From Blepharisma stoltei (Eukaryota; Ciliophora; Heterotrichea; Heterotrichida; Blepharismidae): DNA of 64,000 nt. The notes beneath the pieces are model-generated. The model made no database searches, was not told where the DNA came from, and saw only the letters and a program-made list of their open reading frames with translations. Within the stretch, counting starts at the first letter, position 1; every line of letters starts with the position of its first letter. Shown here piece by piece: positions 10,908 through 20,916 of the stretch. The translations under genes were made by a program, and so were the position numbers. The stretch spans positions 124,001 through 188,000 of the forward strand of contig CAJZBQ010000047.1 of assembly GCA_914767885.1 (NCBI GenBank), written 5' to 3'.

Positions 10908-11396
10908 ATTTTAAGTGAAAAGTTAAGAAAAGAACTATTTAAAATAAAGCTGAAACTCTAAGTGAAGACAAACAAAATTTAGAATAGGCCAGAATTTAAT
11001 AATGGCTGAATTTTATAAATATTAAAAATTAAGTTTAGATTATAAGCTGATTTAGTATAAAATAAATTTAATTTTTTATTTAAAATTTTTAATTGATATT
11101 AAAAAACAGGCAAGGAGGCAAGAGCATGGAAAGCTACTTCATTGGCTCATCTGGATCTATATAGACATTTTTTAATTTTATAATGATACCTTAATGGACA
11201 CTCGAAGATATTAGCGGTCTAGAATGATGGGTTTTGTCTTTGAATTTTCCTCAATTACTGTAAGTTATCAACAAAATTTCAACCATAATTATTCATAAAT
11301 TTATAAAATTTGTATATGGAGTTTTATCCATAGCATTTCTTTTAAAATGCACTATATATTTAAAACTTAAAATAATTTATTTTTAAAAAAAATAAA
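10908..11396. other. Spacer, no gene seen
   Basis: AT-rich DNA with a slightly GC-richer patch at about 11105-11275 that may be an old SINE-like relic. No coding frame is supported. Confidence 0.5.
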
Positions 11397-13708
11397 CTAT
11401 ACATCAATAGACTTCCCTGACATCCAGACTCCAAATTTTTTAGCAGCAATTTTCTTTAAGCAAGCAGCCTCATTTAATGCAATTTTTGCAGTGAGTTCAG
11501 CTTTCTTTATTTTTATCATAATTTTCAACTGATTAAATTTTCTCCTTGCACATATTCCTCGTCATCAGGACTGTATGATTGTGGCTGCTAATTTTTCTTC
11601 ATCATGATGCCTTTGTGAATTAATTCTGGATTTATTGTTTCTTTTAGGCGACCAAGTGCTTCTAAGGGTGTCAGCTCTTGTAGATTTATCAAGATTTGGG
11701 GAATAAATGTAGCTTTTGTTAGGTTTTTGGCTAGGGAAAGGGATTTGTGGGGTGAACATTTGGGTTTCTTCATCAATCATAGGAATATTATCTATAATTG
11801 GGCTTCCTCTGCGCCTATTAAATGCAGTTCTTGGCTGCTCTGGGCATGATCGCCTTTTATGATGATTAAAAAATGGTAAATCATAGTTAAATTTGAATTT
11901 AACTGAGTCATTTTCATCAGAATTCCTTTGCTTTGGCTTACTTTTCCCTAAAATATATTTATGATATAAATCTGTAGGAATTGACGGCCTTTTACTCGCA
12001 AGTTTTGATAAAAACTTATCCTTAATCGACCTCAAATTTTTTGCTTTTCTTTTAACTCTTTCAATACAATTTTTAATTGTAATTGTGAGGGGATTATTAT
12101 TGCCGAAGTTAAAACTGCAAATTTTTAAGCCAAAATTTAAACTTTCTAAGGCTTCTTCATGTTTTGATTAAGATTAAGATTAAGATTACGCTGGGTATTT
12201 AAAGTCCCTACTACGTCCGAGGTCGCATGCCACGGTTTCCCGTGTGGTGGCAGAGCGTTCACCAAGCCCGGGCCGAAACCCCCGGTTTCTCGGTAGAGGT
12301 ATTGTCAAGGGCCGTCTTATACCGGCTTTGCTGACCACCTCCATTTCCAACTTGGATCGTCGCTAAGTTTACGCCAACTCCGCTTCGTCGTCCGCCAGAT
12401 CTGCCCATTGAAGGGCACCTTTTAAACTGGAGAGACCCCCGTCTCGATGTCTAACTCGCCTCCCCTCTTTTCCGGTCATCCCGAGAAAGAACTCAACAGC
12501 TTTCGCCATTCGGGCGAGCCACTAAAGCAGCTTAGGCAGGTAATTCGCCCTGCCTCATTTCGGGCACTCACTGGGCTGAGCGCTGCTGGCAAAAAGAAGT
12601 CACGAATAACTGCCCATGGGTCTGGTCGCAAAAACAGCGGTTCTCGCGCTTAGGCCTCTCGCTTCGAGGTCCCGGACGTTGTTGGGCGAATTCCTGGCTC
12701 CAAAAACCATGCCCGGATATACATGGGTAACCACCACTGGGAGGGTGGGTCGGTCGCCATACGCCATTTTATGTATATTCCATGTTTTGATAAATGTTCA
12801 TACTCTAGTCCTAGGCTATGATGAGCAATTGCAAGAGTTTTTATATTTGACTTATTTTGTGCCACTTTTAGCAAGCTACAGGCTTTAGATGCGTAGCTTA
12901 TGGCTTCTTCGTGATTGCCTCTTTCAGATAAGATTCCACATAAATTCAGATAAGTGCTTGCTAAATTCTCTACTTCTAAGCTAAATTTTATTGAATAAAT
13001 ATATTTAAATAATAAATTTTGATACCAATATAGAATGGTATATAAAAGAGCTTTCAGAAAGCTCAATTATTTTCTCAAAGTACGCAATTGCTTGTGATTC
13101 TTTGCCTACTTTTCTTAAATAGCAGCCTAGGTTGTTATAAACCAAAGCCCTCAGCTTATCTTTAGACGAATTTGATGGGAAAAATTTCAGTGTAAAAAGG
13201 GCCTGATTTAAGTAATAAAGGCTGTGTCTAAAATTTTTTTTTCTTAATTGTTCACTTGCAAGTTTGCTTACTCCCCCCCTCCGTGAGTGAACAAAACCAT
13301 TAGAAAAATCGCTATTTTTTGCCCAAAAACCCACCCTCCGTGAGTGAACAAAAATTTTTTTAATAGAAAAATTTTTTAAGGAAAACAATTTTGATATATA
13401 AGTGATAATTAGTATAATGAAATCTAGAGCTAATTCTGTTTAATTTTGAACGAATTGCTTTTTAAAACATAAATTTTTATAAATTAAATTAATATTTGCT
13501 TTCCAATTTTTGCGAAGTGGGATTTTTTTAAATTTCGAAAAAAAATATTTCTTATAAAATTTATATAGAAATTGTTTTAAAAAAAAAAATTAACCCCCCC
13601 TCCGTGAGTGAACAAAATTTTTTTGTTCACTCACGGAGGGGGGGGAGTTAGCTCTATAATGTTATCTTCAAGCCTCATAGGACTTGCTGTTAAAATGCTG
13701 TCATTCAT
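11397..13708 (-). CDS. TPR-repeat protein with C-terminal IQ motif, three insertions
   Basis: Pieces run 13708-13651, 13268-13044, 12981-12792 and 12168-11397. Starts MNDSILTASP. Removing a MITE-A gives IIELSKLASEQL. The helical repeats (NNLGCYLRKVGKESQAIAYF, LNLCGILSERGNHEEAISYA, HHSLGLEYEHLSKHEEAL) are TPRs. The third repeat is complete only after a SINE and one copy of its target duplication are removed. Near the C-terminus, IIQSWWRGICARRKF is an IQ calmodulin-binding motif whose two Trp are TGA codons. Likely a ciliary or cytoskeletal scaffold; the partner is unknown. Confidence 0.8.
12158..12780 (-). mobile_element. SINE-A copy 1 in a TPR exon
   Basis: A GC-rich body of about 612 bp (12169-12780) is flanked by an 11-bp duplication CATGTTTTGAT (12158-12168 and 12781-12791). 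The tail is TAATCT-type repeats (left end on the plus strand). The other end begins near ATACATAAAATGGC. It is nearly identical to the inverted copy at 38139-38745. Host gene and SINE are on the same strand. Confidence 0.9.
12982..13042. other. IES, 61 bp, in TPR gene
   Basis: TA-to-TA segment, very AT-rich. Removal keeps the frame (LSES...LEVENLAS). An AGCT repeat (12979 and 13049) gives an alternative in-frame 70-bp excision. Confidence 0.7.
13269..13648. mobile_element. MITE-A copy in TPR gene
   Basis: 380 bp, TA at both ends; left CTTACTCCCC, right GGGGAGTTAG. TA-to-TA removal joins IIEL to SKLASEQ in frame. Confidence 0.9.
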
Positions 13709-13755
13709 ATTAATAAAATTACATTAACTAAAGATTATACTCATTATTTTAATTA

Positions 13756-14875
13756 TTATTTATTTTTTTCTAAAAAAATATTTTTTTTATTCATAAAAAT
13801 CGGAATGCTCCATCCAGTCAGCTCAGAGCCGTCGGTTTCTCCAAAATTTGTGGCGACACTTCTGCGACCTTTGCCAAGGCCATGCTCTTTAGAAGCTGTT
13901 TTCGGCCTTGAGCTAGTTTTTTTAATAGAGCCTGACCTGACAATTCTTAACTTGTTTTCTCTATTATTTGAGTTTTTTATATATTTCTCAATGAGATTGT
14001 CATTAATTAAATCAGGGTCTATAATCGATGGTTGCTTGAGATCTGTTTTTGTATCAAAAATGGGGTTTGGAGAATTTGACCTTGTTAAATTTGATTTTTT
14101 TGGGCTCGCTAGAACAGTTGTGCAGGAAAACAAAGGCACATATCTTTCTTTTATGCTAAAAATGCATTTATCTGAATTTGAGCTACTTGATTGTAAGCAA
14201 ATTTATATATAAATTTATTTTATTAATTTCTAAATTATTTTTTTAAATAATTCAATTATTAAAGGATAGCTGATTTTTCACTTGCAAATAAAACGGGATA
14301 TTTCCATGATATTTTGATTTTTTTTGGGCTACTTCAATAGGATTTTTCGATATATGTGTTTTATAGGCTCCATGCCAAATGAAAGTATATTTTTGATAAT
14401 ATACATTTCATCGTGACATTCGGTCGAAACTTAACATTTTTTTTTAGTCAAATAGCTCACTATCAAAAAGTTTCAACCAATTTTCGACCAAATATACTTC
14501 GGTGAAATGCACACTATCAAAAGTGCTCGACCATTGGACCTGCACCGTTTTTTATATATTCACTGACATGGACCATACTATTATTTATGCTTTTTGTCTT
14601 TGAAGAGTCTGTTGGTGAATTTACTTTACTAAAAGTTTGCGATATATTTACAGCAGACCCTGATTTGTCAAGAGTATTCAGAGATGGTCTATACGACAAT
14701 ACATTTTTCCTTATAATCCTTGATCCTTTTCAATTCGGCTTTTTATATGCAAAAGTCTCACGCAGCTCCTTGTTAGACTTTGTATTAAAATTTAAGCGGT
14801 GACTTCTATATCCATATGGAGATTTTGACTTATATATCGTAGGTCCTATATCTCCTTCAAGTGTCAATTTTTCCA
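13756..14875 (-). CDS. Unrecognised low-complexity protein, two insertions
   Basis: Pieces are 14875-14517, 14398-14269 and 14195-13756 approximately. Starts MEKLTLEGDIG. TGA codons at PNWKGS and EHFWYQ are Trp. After removal of a 118-bp MITE-E the frame reads EHFWYQKYTFIWHGAYKTH. After a 73-bp IES it continues KNQLQSSSSNSDKC and ends FLEKNK. Ser/Asn/Lys rich with scattered basic stretches, no membrane segment, no recognised domain. Structural or cytoskeleton-associated is only a guess from composition. Confidence 0.65.
14194..14266. other. IES, 73 bp
   Basis: TA-bounded, nearly pure A/T. Of the TA pairs tested, this one links the frame before it (VKNQL) to the frame after it (QSSSSNSDK) without a stop. 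Confidence 0.65.
14397..14514 (-). mobile_element. MITE-E copy 1 in coding exon
   Basis: 118 bp between TA dinucleotides. Inverted ends: GATAGTGTGCATTTCACCGA on one side and GATAATATACATTTCATCG on the other. An internal TTTGATAGTGAGC repeats the terminal motif. A related copy is at 20479. Confidence 0.75.
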
Positions 14876-14908
14876 TTTTTTACATAATTATCTAAATCTA
14901 TTATTCCC

Positions 14909-15385
14909 TTACATCATGAGACATGCACAAAAGTTAGGCTTTTCGTCAGATTCGTGGTCTCTTCTTGTTTTTCTTCTTTTTTCTTTGACTTGAGGCGTTT
15001 GTTGAAGCATGGTTGATTCGAGTCTTAAGCCTCTGATTGGTAAAGTTTCATAAGCATGGGATTCTGGCTTATTGTTGATAGGAATTTCTACAGGAGGATT
15101 GGTGACGTTTGGGTCAAGTTTTTTTCTTTTGTCTAAAAAACACCAGACATATCTGTCTAAATGGTCAAATTCTTCTGAAAGCAATTTGTCTTTTTCGATT
15201 CTGGCGAGTTTTTTTATAAGTTCATTTTCATTGAGGGCAGGACATTCTAGCTCGCTTGTGAGGTTTTCTTTTTCAACTTGGATTTTATTGATAGCAAGAT
15301 CAAGCTCTTCGTAGCTAGCGTTGATATTTTTAGCTCGCAAAATTTCGTTAGCGATGTCTACTAACTCCTCCTCCGCGAAAAACAA
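14909..15385 (-). CDS. 158-aa coiled-coil protein with C-terminal CaaX-like box
   Basis: Single exon, MFFAEEELVD to CACLMM and TAA. The first two thirds are Glu/Lys/Leu-rich helix with coiled-coil character (ANEILRAKNI, IKKLARIEKDKLLSEEF). It then becomes basic (KEKRRKTRRDHE). The final four residues, CLMM, fit a prenylation CaaX box, with a second Cys two residues earlier that could be palmitoylated. Membrane tethering by lipid is therefore plausible. No family is recognised. Confidence 0.7.
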   Translation of the reverse strand: MFFAEEELVDIANEILRAKNINASYEELDLAINKIQVEKENLTSELECPALNENELIKKLARIEKDKLLSEEFDHLDRYVWCFLDKRKKLDPNVTNPPVEIPINNKPESHAYETLPIRGLRLESTMLQQTPQVKEKRRKTRRDHESDEKPNFCACLMM

Positions 15386-15419
15386 TTTTTTACTTGATGA
15401 TGGAATTAAAATTGTTGAA

Positions 15420-15615
15420 ATTTAAAAGGAAAATAGGAATAGAAAAATTATTTTAATTTGCAAAATTGATATTTTAAAATGCAAGCTATTTAAATTCAAG
15501 ATATTTTCATATATACTAATTATCAATTATATATCAAAATATTTTTTAATTAAAAATTTTTGTTCGGAAGGTGATTTTTTATCAAAAAATAGGATTTTTC
15601 CAATTGCTTTATTAG
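15420..15615. mobile_element. Relic MITE-A
   Basis: Aligns by eye to the middle and right part of family A (AATTTGCAAAAT, ACTAATTATCA, TATATATCAAAAT, ATCAA/GCAAAAAATAG blocks), but both C/G-run termini are lost. An old copy in an intergenic position. Confidence 0.55.
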
Positions 15616-15781
15616 AGGGTAAGCAGCCTTTTAAATTTTCAATTGTTGTATTGAAAGGTAATTTTATTTCAAATTGGATCATAGGGATGCAAATTTTTTT
15701 TTAAAAAATAATTTTCTATAAATTTTCCATATAAAATATGCACGTTTTTTCTATGCAAATTCTAATTATTTTAAGGCTAAA

Positions 15782-16222
15782 TTATTTTTTTTCTAATCAA
15801 TGAATCATAACTTGGAACTCAATACTAGTGATTCTTATATCAAGCCAAATATCCTGAGAAGTTATATCGCAAGAGATATTATCTCCATTAGCAGTAAATT
15901 CCCCAATGCTCCCTTTCTAAATTAAAATTACTTTTGGTAGAATTTGTTGGTTTCTTGACAAAGAGTTTGCATAAAGATTATTCAAACCTGAAAAAGCTGG
16001 GTATTTCTCTATTGTTTCACATATAAAAAATCTCAAATAATTCAATGAGTCGCTGACTAAAGTTTACTTAGGATCGCAGCTAAGCTGAATATTGCTGCTT
16101 GGGTGGATGTTTAAGTGAACATTTAAAGTTATCTGTTTTTGTGGCTGATTATTGTGACCTAAGTACACATATTTTTCTGTTTCTTCGTTTTGGATGCCAA
16201 GTTCCTCTAAAAGATCATCCAT
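15782..16222 (-). CDS. Unrecognised 136-aa protein with two 15-nt introns
   Basis: ATG 16222 (MDDLLEELGIQNEE) to TAA 15782. Two in-frame stops each lie in a GT...AG segment of exactly 15 nt, and removing both leaves one open frame: LSCDPN/DSLNYLRFF and ILPK/KGSIGEF. One TGA is Trp (MIHWLEKK). The middle looks like beta strands (ITLNVHLNIH, IQLSCD). No domain is recognised. Confidence 0.7.
15917..15931 (-). other. 15-nt intron
   Basis: GTAATTTTAATTTAG on the minus strand; contains the only stop between two open segments. Confidence 0.85.
16053..16067 (-). other. 15-nt intron
   Basis: GTAAACTTTAGTCAG on the minus strand; removes an in-frame TAA and keeps phase. It ends in CAG rather than TAG. 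Confidence 0.75.
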
Positions 16223-16322
16223 AATCTGTGAGATAGCTTATTATAAAATTTTAGAAAATCTTCTTTTTCTTATAAAATCCTAATTATTTATTCAAAAATT
16301 ACACAATTTTATTAAAAATTAA

Positions 16323-16811
16323 TTATGCTTCAGGTATACGATATTTTTTAACAAGCTCTTCTTCATCAGATAATGTCAATTCTTCATCAACAAAAAATTC
16401 TTGATTTAATTCCTCTATTCCTTTATTTTTAAAAAAAGTAGCTAATTGGGCTTGACATATCTCTGATAATGATTCAATCCCCATAATATCAGCTGCGCTC
16501 ATAGTTTCAATCAAAAGTTTTAAATCTAACGATTTAATGAAAAAGCAATCCCATGGGTCTTCTAAGGCATCAGAAATATTGCTTGAAGGCAAAGGCTTTT
16601 TCGGGACGTCAGGGTGTTTATATTTATGATGGTGGGCGAATTCCAAAACTTTTTGCAGCGAATCCAGAGAAATATCGCTGAGAGTAACTTCGTTTGAATT
16701 TTGTGATAGTAGCTCATTTTTTATTAGGACGCTGATGTTTTTGAGCTCAGATCTTGTGACTATTCTATGCCCTTCTTTTGTAATTAACGTTATTTGCTGA
16801 GAACTTAGCAT
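16323..16811 (-). CDS. SKP1: Skp1-like SCF ubiquitin-ligase adaptor
   Basis: 162 aa, single exon, close to the usual Skp1 length. The N-terminal half fits the BTB/POZ-like Skp1 fold (ITLITKEGHRIV, then VTLSDISLDSLQKVLEFAHHHK). The C-terminal half has the dimerisation and F-box-binding helices (WDCFFIKSLDLKLLIETMSAADIMGIESL, written in two parts by eye) and a terminal acidic EE segment followed by KYRIPEA. In SCF ligases Skp1 bridges cullin-1 and F-box proteins. The sequence is divergent, especially in the last helix, so a specialised Skp1 paralog is possible. Confidence 0.85.
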   Translation of the reverse strand: MLSSQQITLITKEGHRIVTRSELKNISVLIKNELLSQNSNEVTLSDISLDSLQKVLEFAHHHKYKHPDVPKKPLPSSNISDALEDPWDCFFIKSLDLKLLIETMSAADIMGIESLSEICQAQLATFFKNKGIEELNQEFFVDEELTLSDEEELVKKYRIPEA

Positions 16812-17007
16812 GATTTAATAATAAGTTTAAAATGAATCATTAATAAGACAACAAAAGCAAATTATGAGTCTATTTTATAGAGAAAAATAGAAAAAAAATT
16901 ATAAGTTATATTGATAATGAGATATAAATAATTTAAAAGGCCAATATGAAAATACTAATAATTTTTATATTTTCCACATTTTTTTTGGTTTTTGTGTTAT
17001 AATAAAA

Positions 17008-17705
17008 ATGAACCAATGGAAAGCAGAATTGATAGGATGTACAAATGCATTTCCAACTTGCTGGGTTGTGTTTCCTGGTAATTGGATCGGATCAGCATTT
17101 TTGCAAGGATTGACAATATATGAAATGAATGAAGGCAACGGAGGTATAAAAGAATGCTTATTAGGGACTTTTACAGGCTGTTTTGGGCTTGCTATTAACC
17201 GTCAGAAAATCAGACAGAAATATGAAATTGCAGGAAGCTGCGTAATAGATTGTCTTTTATATAGCTTAATAATTTAGATTATTATAGAGGAGCTCCTGAC
17301 AGTCATTTATGGCTTTTCACATCTTTTACTTCGCACCACCTTCTTGCTTGTCAGTCCGCAACTCTATCGTGTTGGAAAAATCTCGATTGGCTAAGGGAAG
17401 ACCCTCTGCTTTGTTGGGCTATCCCTTTTCAGCTTCCATCATCCAAGATACAACCAGTATGTGAGTCTGAGATCGGTCAGCCGGGCATTATACTCTATCA
17501 GGTCAAGTAAAGCTGGGCTGGACGCACTCAACACACGCTGCTTTTCTCTTCCACAAGGTCCCAGACTCCCATCTGGTTGCAGAATTAAGATGGCAGGTTT
17601 ATTCTCAATGCCATTTTTAATTACCTTTTATATAGCTTAGGCTGCAATTGCTGTTTATCTTTACAAGAATTTAGAGAGGTTAGAATGCATATAGCAAAGG
17701 TATAA
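17008..17705 (+). CDS. PLAC8-family Cys-rich protein, split by a SINE
   Basis: Pieces 17008-17268 and 17640-17705. Starts MNQWKAELIGC. The PLAC8 pattern is visible: W...L..C at the start, a CW pair, then G-rich GTFTGCFGLAINRQKIRQKY, GSCVIDCLLYS and the terminal CNCC-L-LQEFREV. The Cys-rich last part is encoded only after the SINE. Collapsing the 15-bp target duplication joins DCLLYSL to GCNCCLSLQEF in frame. PLAC8 proteins are small membrane-associated proteins linked to metal and size control in other eukaryotes. Confidence 0.8.
17254..17624 (-). mobile_element. SINE-C in PLAC8 exon
   Basis: A 356-bp GC-richer body (17269-17624) between perfect 15-bp repeats CTTTTATATAGCTTA (17254-17268 and 17625-17639). 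The minus-strand 5' end reads AATTAAAAATGGC, like SINE-A. The other end has a TAATAATCTAA-type tail. Confidence 0.85.
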
Positions 17706-17956
17706 TTAAAATAATAGATAGTAAGTATAAAAATTAGCAGTTTTAAAAGCAATGGAAGATAAATTACCATATTGATCAGAATATAGTTAAAATGGAAAAC
17801 ATGAAAAATTGTGAGGTATTGAATATTATGCAGGAGATCATCTGTAAAAATCTAATTGATTTTAAAAACTCTGACTCTCTCATGACCATTTAATATAAAG
17901 ATTAAAACTCATTTTTAGATTAAATTAATAGATAAATATATCATTACAGCTTATAT

Positions 17957-18852
17957 CCCTTTATAGATTTCTTTATCGAGCAAAATGTTCTGGATTATTG
18001 AACGACCAAGAGAGACTCTATTAAAGGAACGGGCCGGATATCTATATCAGGAAGTGCTAAAAAGTGAGATGTCAAAAAATGGTGACAAGTCTGAAAAAAG
18101 TTGACAAATGAACGCGCCATTTTTTAAAATGGATTTATTATTAAAAGAATTTAAAACTTAAGATACCCAATTAGACAGAAGATATAATTACACATTATAT
18201 ATTGTCTTTAAATATTTTGATTTATATATATATTTAAATTTAATAATAGCTGTAAAAATCAAAAACTTGCAACTCGATGTGCATTTTTCCGGCTCGATGG
18301 AATTTCTTTATTTTATGCTAATTTATTTATTAAGACTAGAGTTATAATTTGCAAAGTGCGTGGCTTGTGATTTCTCAATATATGCAAAGTTCTTATCGAC
18401 TCATATGATGTGTACTTAGCAAAAATTCAATATGGCTTATAAGTGAAAATAAAAAAACTTGCAACTCGATGTTCATTTTTCCGGCTCGATGGAATTTCTT
18501 TATTTTATGCTAATTTTATTTATGAGGACTAGAGTTATAATTTGCAAAGTGCGTGGTTTGTAATTCTAAATATATCCAAAGTTCTTATCGACTCATATGA
18601 TGTGTACTTAGCATAATTAAATATTGATTAAAATTAAAATATCTTAAGTTTAAAATTCTTTTAATAATAAATCCATTTTAAAAATTGGCGCGTCACTTGT
18701 CAACTTTTTTCAGACTTGTCACAATTTTTTGACATGTCACTTTTTAGCACTTCCTGATATAGATATCCAGCCCGTTCCTTTAATAGAGTCTCTCTTGGTC
18801 GTTCAATAATCCAGTACATTTGCTCGATAAAGAAATCTATAAAGGGGTATGA
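17957..18852. repeat. Long inverted repeat, about 210-bp arms
   Basis: The left arm (about 17957-18168) and right arm (about 18638-18852) are reverse complements with few mismatches. The loop of about 470 bp holds a tandem duplication. The arms include a coding-like stretch (WIIERPRETLLKERAGYLYQEVL) in both copies. Confidence 0.85.
18258..18625. repeat. Tandem duplication in the inverted-repeat loop
   Basis: Two units of about 190 bp, each starting ACTTGCAACTCGATG and ending TGATGTGTACTTAGCA, offset by about 192 bp with few differences. Confidence 0.85.
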
Positions 18853-18957
18853 GCTATATGGAATATTCTCCAAAATGCATAATAATTGAATTATCCTCCA
18901 TAAATTCAAAAGACTTGCTTTGAAGAGGAGTAAGAAACTCGAAATTTCCACAGTCAA
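18661..18957 (-). CDS. Possible 98-aa protein partly in the inverted repeat
   Basis: The minus-strand frame MTVEISSFLLLF... continues through a TGA (Trp) to TAA at 18661. Its second half, ERPRETLLKERAGYLYQEV, also appears in the opposite arm with a different upstream sequence. It may be a gene fragment captured and duplicated by the repeat rather than a functional gene. Confidence 0.3.
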
Positions 18958-18984
18958 ATATACTAATCATCTTAAAAATCACTT

Positions 18985-19325
18985 TTTAAAAGATGGGTAG
19001 CTGAAAAAAGGTTCGAAGTGACTAGTGAGCTGATTCAAGCCTCAGGTAAGTGGTATTCTTCGTTTAGGAAGTCCAGGGTGATTTTGGCTATTCACACCTC
19101 ATGATAGGTTTTTTTCCTTATCCTAATGATGGCAAACTAAGGCACAAAGTTGATTCATACTAGGGTTAAAAATTCTCTGTCGTAGAGTTGGCCTCATCAT
19201 CACCGAGAGATTGCTGACATCAGCATTTTTTGGCAGCATCGACACGAAAAGCGCGCGATGTATGATGCTAGGTGACTAGGGCCGCTCGAGCGCAAACGGC
19301 GAGGTCTGTAATTGTCCCCAGAGAT
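18985..19325. mobile_element. GC-richer SINE-like island
   Basis: About 340 bp with strikingly higher GC than its flanks, including GCGCGCGATG and CGCTCGAGCGC. It ends near TTAACTTAATCTTT, like a TAATC-type tail. Possible flanking repeat TTTTTAAAA/TCTTTAAAA is weak. Position is intergenic. Confidence 0.4.
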
Positions 19326-19587
19326 TCACCTTAACTTAATCTTTAAAATTCAAATTTTTTAACTCTTATGATTTTCCATTATAATTAAGTATCATCTTTA
19401 CTTATATTTTCAAATCTATTTAGTCTAAGACATAGCAATTATTATATAATTAAAATTCTTATATAGTCTTAATTTTATATCTGATTTTTTTAAAATACCG
19501 ACATTCTATTCAGATTAATAATCTGCTTTCTGATCAGATAATTTTTATCCATTAACAAATTTTTTTCAATAGAACCCAATAATAAAT

Positions 19588-20896
19588 ATGAAATCAATCT
19601 TGATAATCCTCCTTTGTACAGTCGCTTTTGGCTTAGAATACCAATCATGCAGCACCGTTAGCTGTGGTACCGGAGCAAATAATCAATGTATATCTGTTTA
19701 TACAAACAACAAGACTACAATAGTAACACCATGCTCAGCCAATCAAACATGTGCTGATAATGGCCAATTTTCAGGCACAACAGGGAACTGGGCAGCAGCA
19801 AACTGCGCAGAAAAATCGGCACAACCCAGTCCCTCAATAGACTGCTCTGTAAGCTTAACAACTTTAACAGGGAAGCCTTGCTGTAATGACAATAATTGTA
19901 AAAGTGGAAGCTGCGATAATGGAATTTGTGAAGGACTTTCGAACGGAGCCAATTGTACAGTCGATGAAGAATGCAGGCCAGGGTATTATTGTAAAAGCAC
20001 TAATTGGACATTCCCAACTAATGGCACAAATGTGACAAACGAAACAAATCTGACAGGGCTGTGCTCAGACTCTTTATCAAGTGGTGACATCTGCACGTTC
20101 CATAATGAGTGTCCTATAGGATATGGCTGCAACAATTCTACCTGCACTCAGCTTTTTTCACAAGATATCAATGCCGTCGTGTCTGACAAAAGATTTTGTA
20201 AATCAGATTTTATTAGAAATGGCAAATGTGATGGAATTTATATACGTTCAAATAACACCCGCTTATCGTCCCCATATGCTTGTACGATTGGCCAAAGATG
20301 CAATTATGTATATGCTTCTGATAACGCAGTTGCAGCTGAAGATTGATGCCAATGTGGAGGGGTAAAAAATGATACTGGGTACTGTGGGAGCTTTGGAAAT
20401 GTCATTGGTTATTGGGATGAAGTTTTCCCGAAGCTTCAATATAGCCGTTCTGATTGTTCAGGAAATTATTCACATAGGTACAATGATAGTGTGCATTTCA
20501 CCGAGGTACTTTTAGTTGAAAATTTTTAAATATGTGCCAATTTGGCTGAAATTTAACGGTTTTTCGGTCAAATGTCTCACTATCAAAAATGATTCGAACA
20601 AATTTTTCCCTAGGGAGATGTATCATTATCAAATTTCCACAGTCATTTGGCATGGAGCCTATTCACACACTGATAATTTCGCTGAACTTTTCAATTGCAG
20701 CTCACTTTCGAGTATCGAAGAACAGTATTTAGAAGGAATGAATGAACAAGCCACTTATTGGACTTTATATCAGTCTGGTGCTATAGACAGCTGTGTGAAT
20801 CAGCTTGGACTGTTCCCGACCAATGTCACTTTGGGTTCTGATACCAGTGGGGCTATGATGATGGTGATTTCTTCAATCTTATTAATATTTGCGTAA
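19588..20896 (+). CDS. Secreted or GPI-anchored Cys-rich surface protein
   Basis: Pieces 19588-20478 and 20627-20896. A signal peptide is evident (MKSILIILLCTVAFG). The ectodomain is Cys-rich with EGF-like spacing (CCNDNNCKSGSCDNGICEG) and many NxS/T glycosylation sites (NGTNVTNETNLT). The C-terminus is a short hydrophobic tail (MMMVISSILLIFA) without following charges, as in GPI-anchored proteins. One TGA is Trp (AEDWCQCGG). Removing the MITE-E joins HRY to QISTVIWHGAYSH in frame. A ciliate surface antigen or adhesion protein is likely; no specific family is recognised. Confidence 0.8.
20479..20626 (+). mobile_element. MITE-E copy 2 in coding exon
   Basis: 148 bp, TA to TA. Ends GATAGTGTGCATTTCACCGA and GATAATGATACATCTCCC (reverse complement). 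Related to copy 1 at 14397, which lies in an unrelated gene. Confidence 0.75.
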
Positions 20897-20916
20897 TAGG
20901 ATTTATTAAATAATTA

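Noticed and set aside
12169-12780. rRNA or tRNA gene as the source of the GC-rich block
   Set aside because: I could not find tRNA A/B boxes in order, a cloverleaf or recognisable rRNA core sequence.
12447-12888. Short open frames in the GC-rich block at 12.4-12.9 kb
   Set aside because: They lie inside SINE-A, and the second copy at 38.1 kb does not preserve them.
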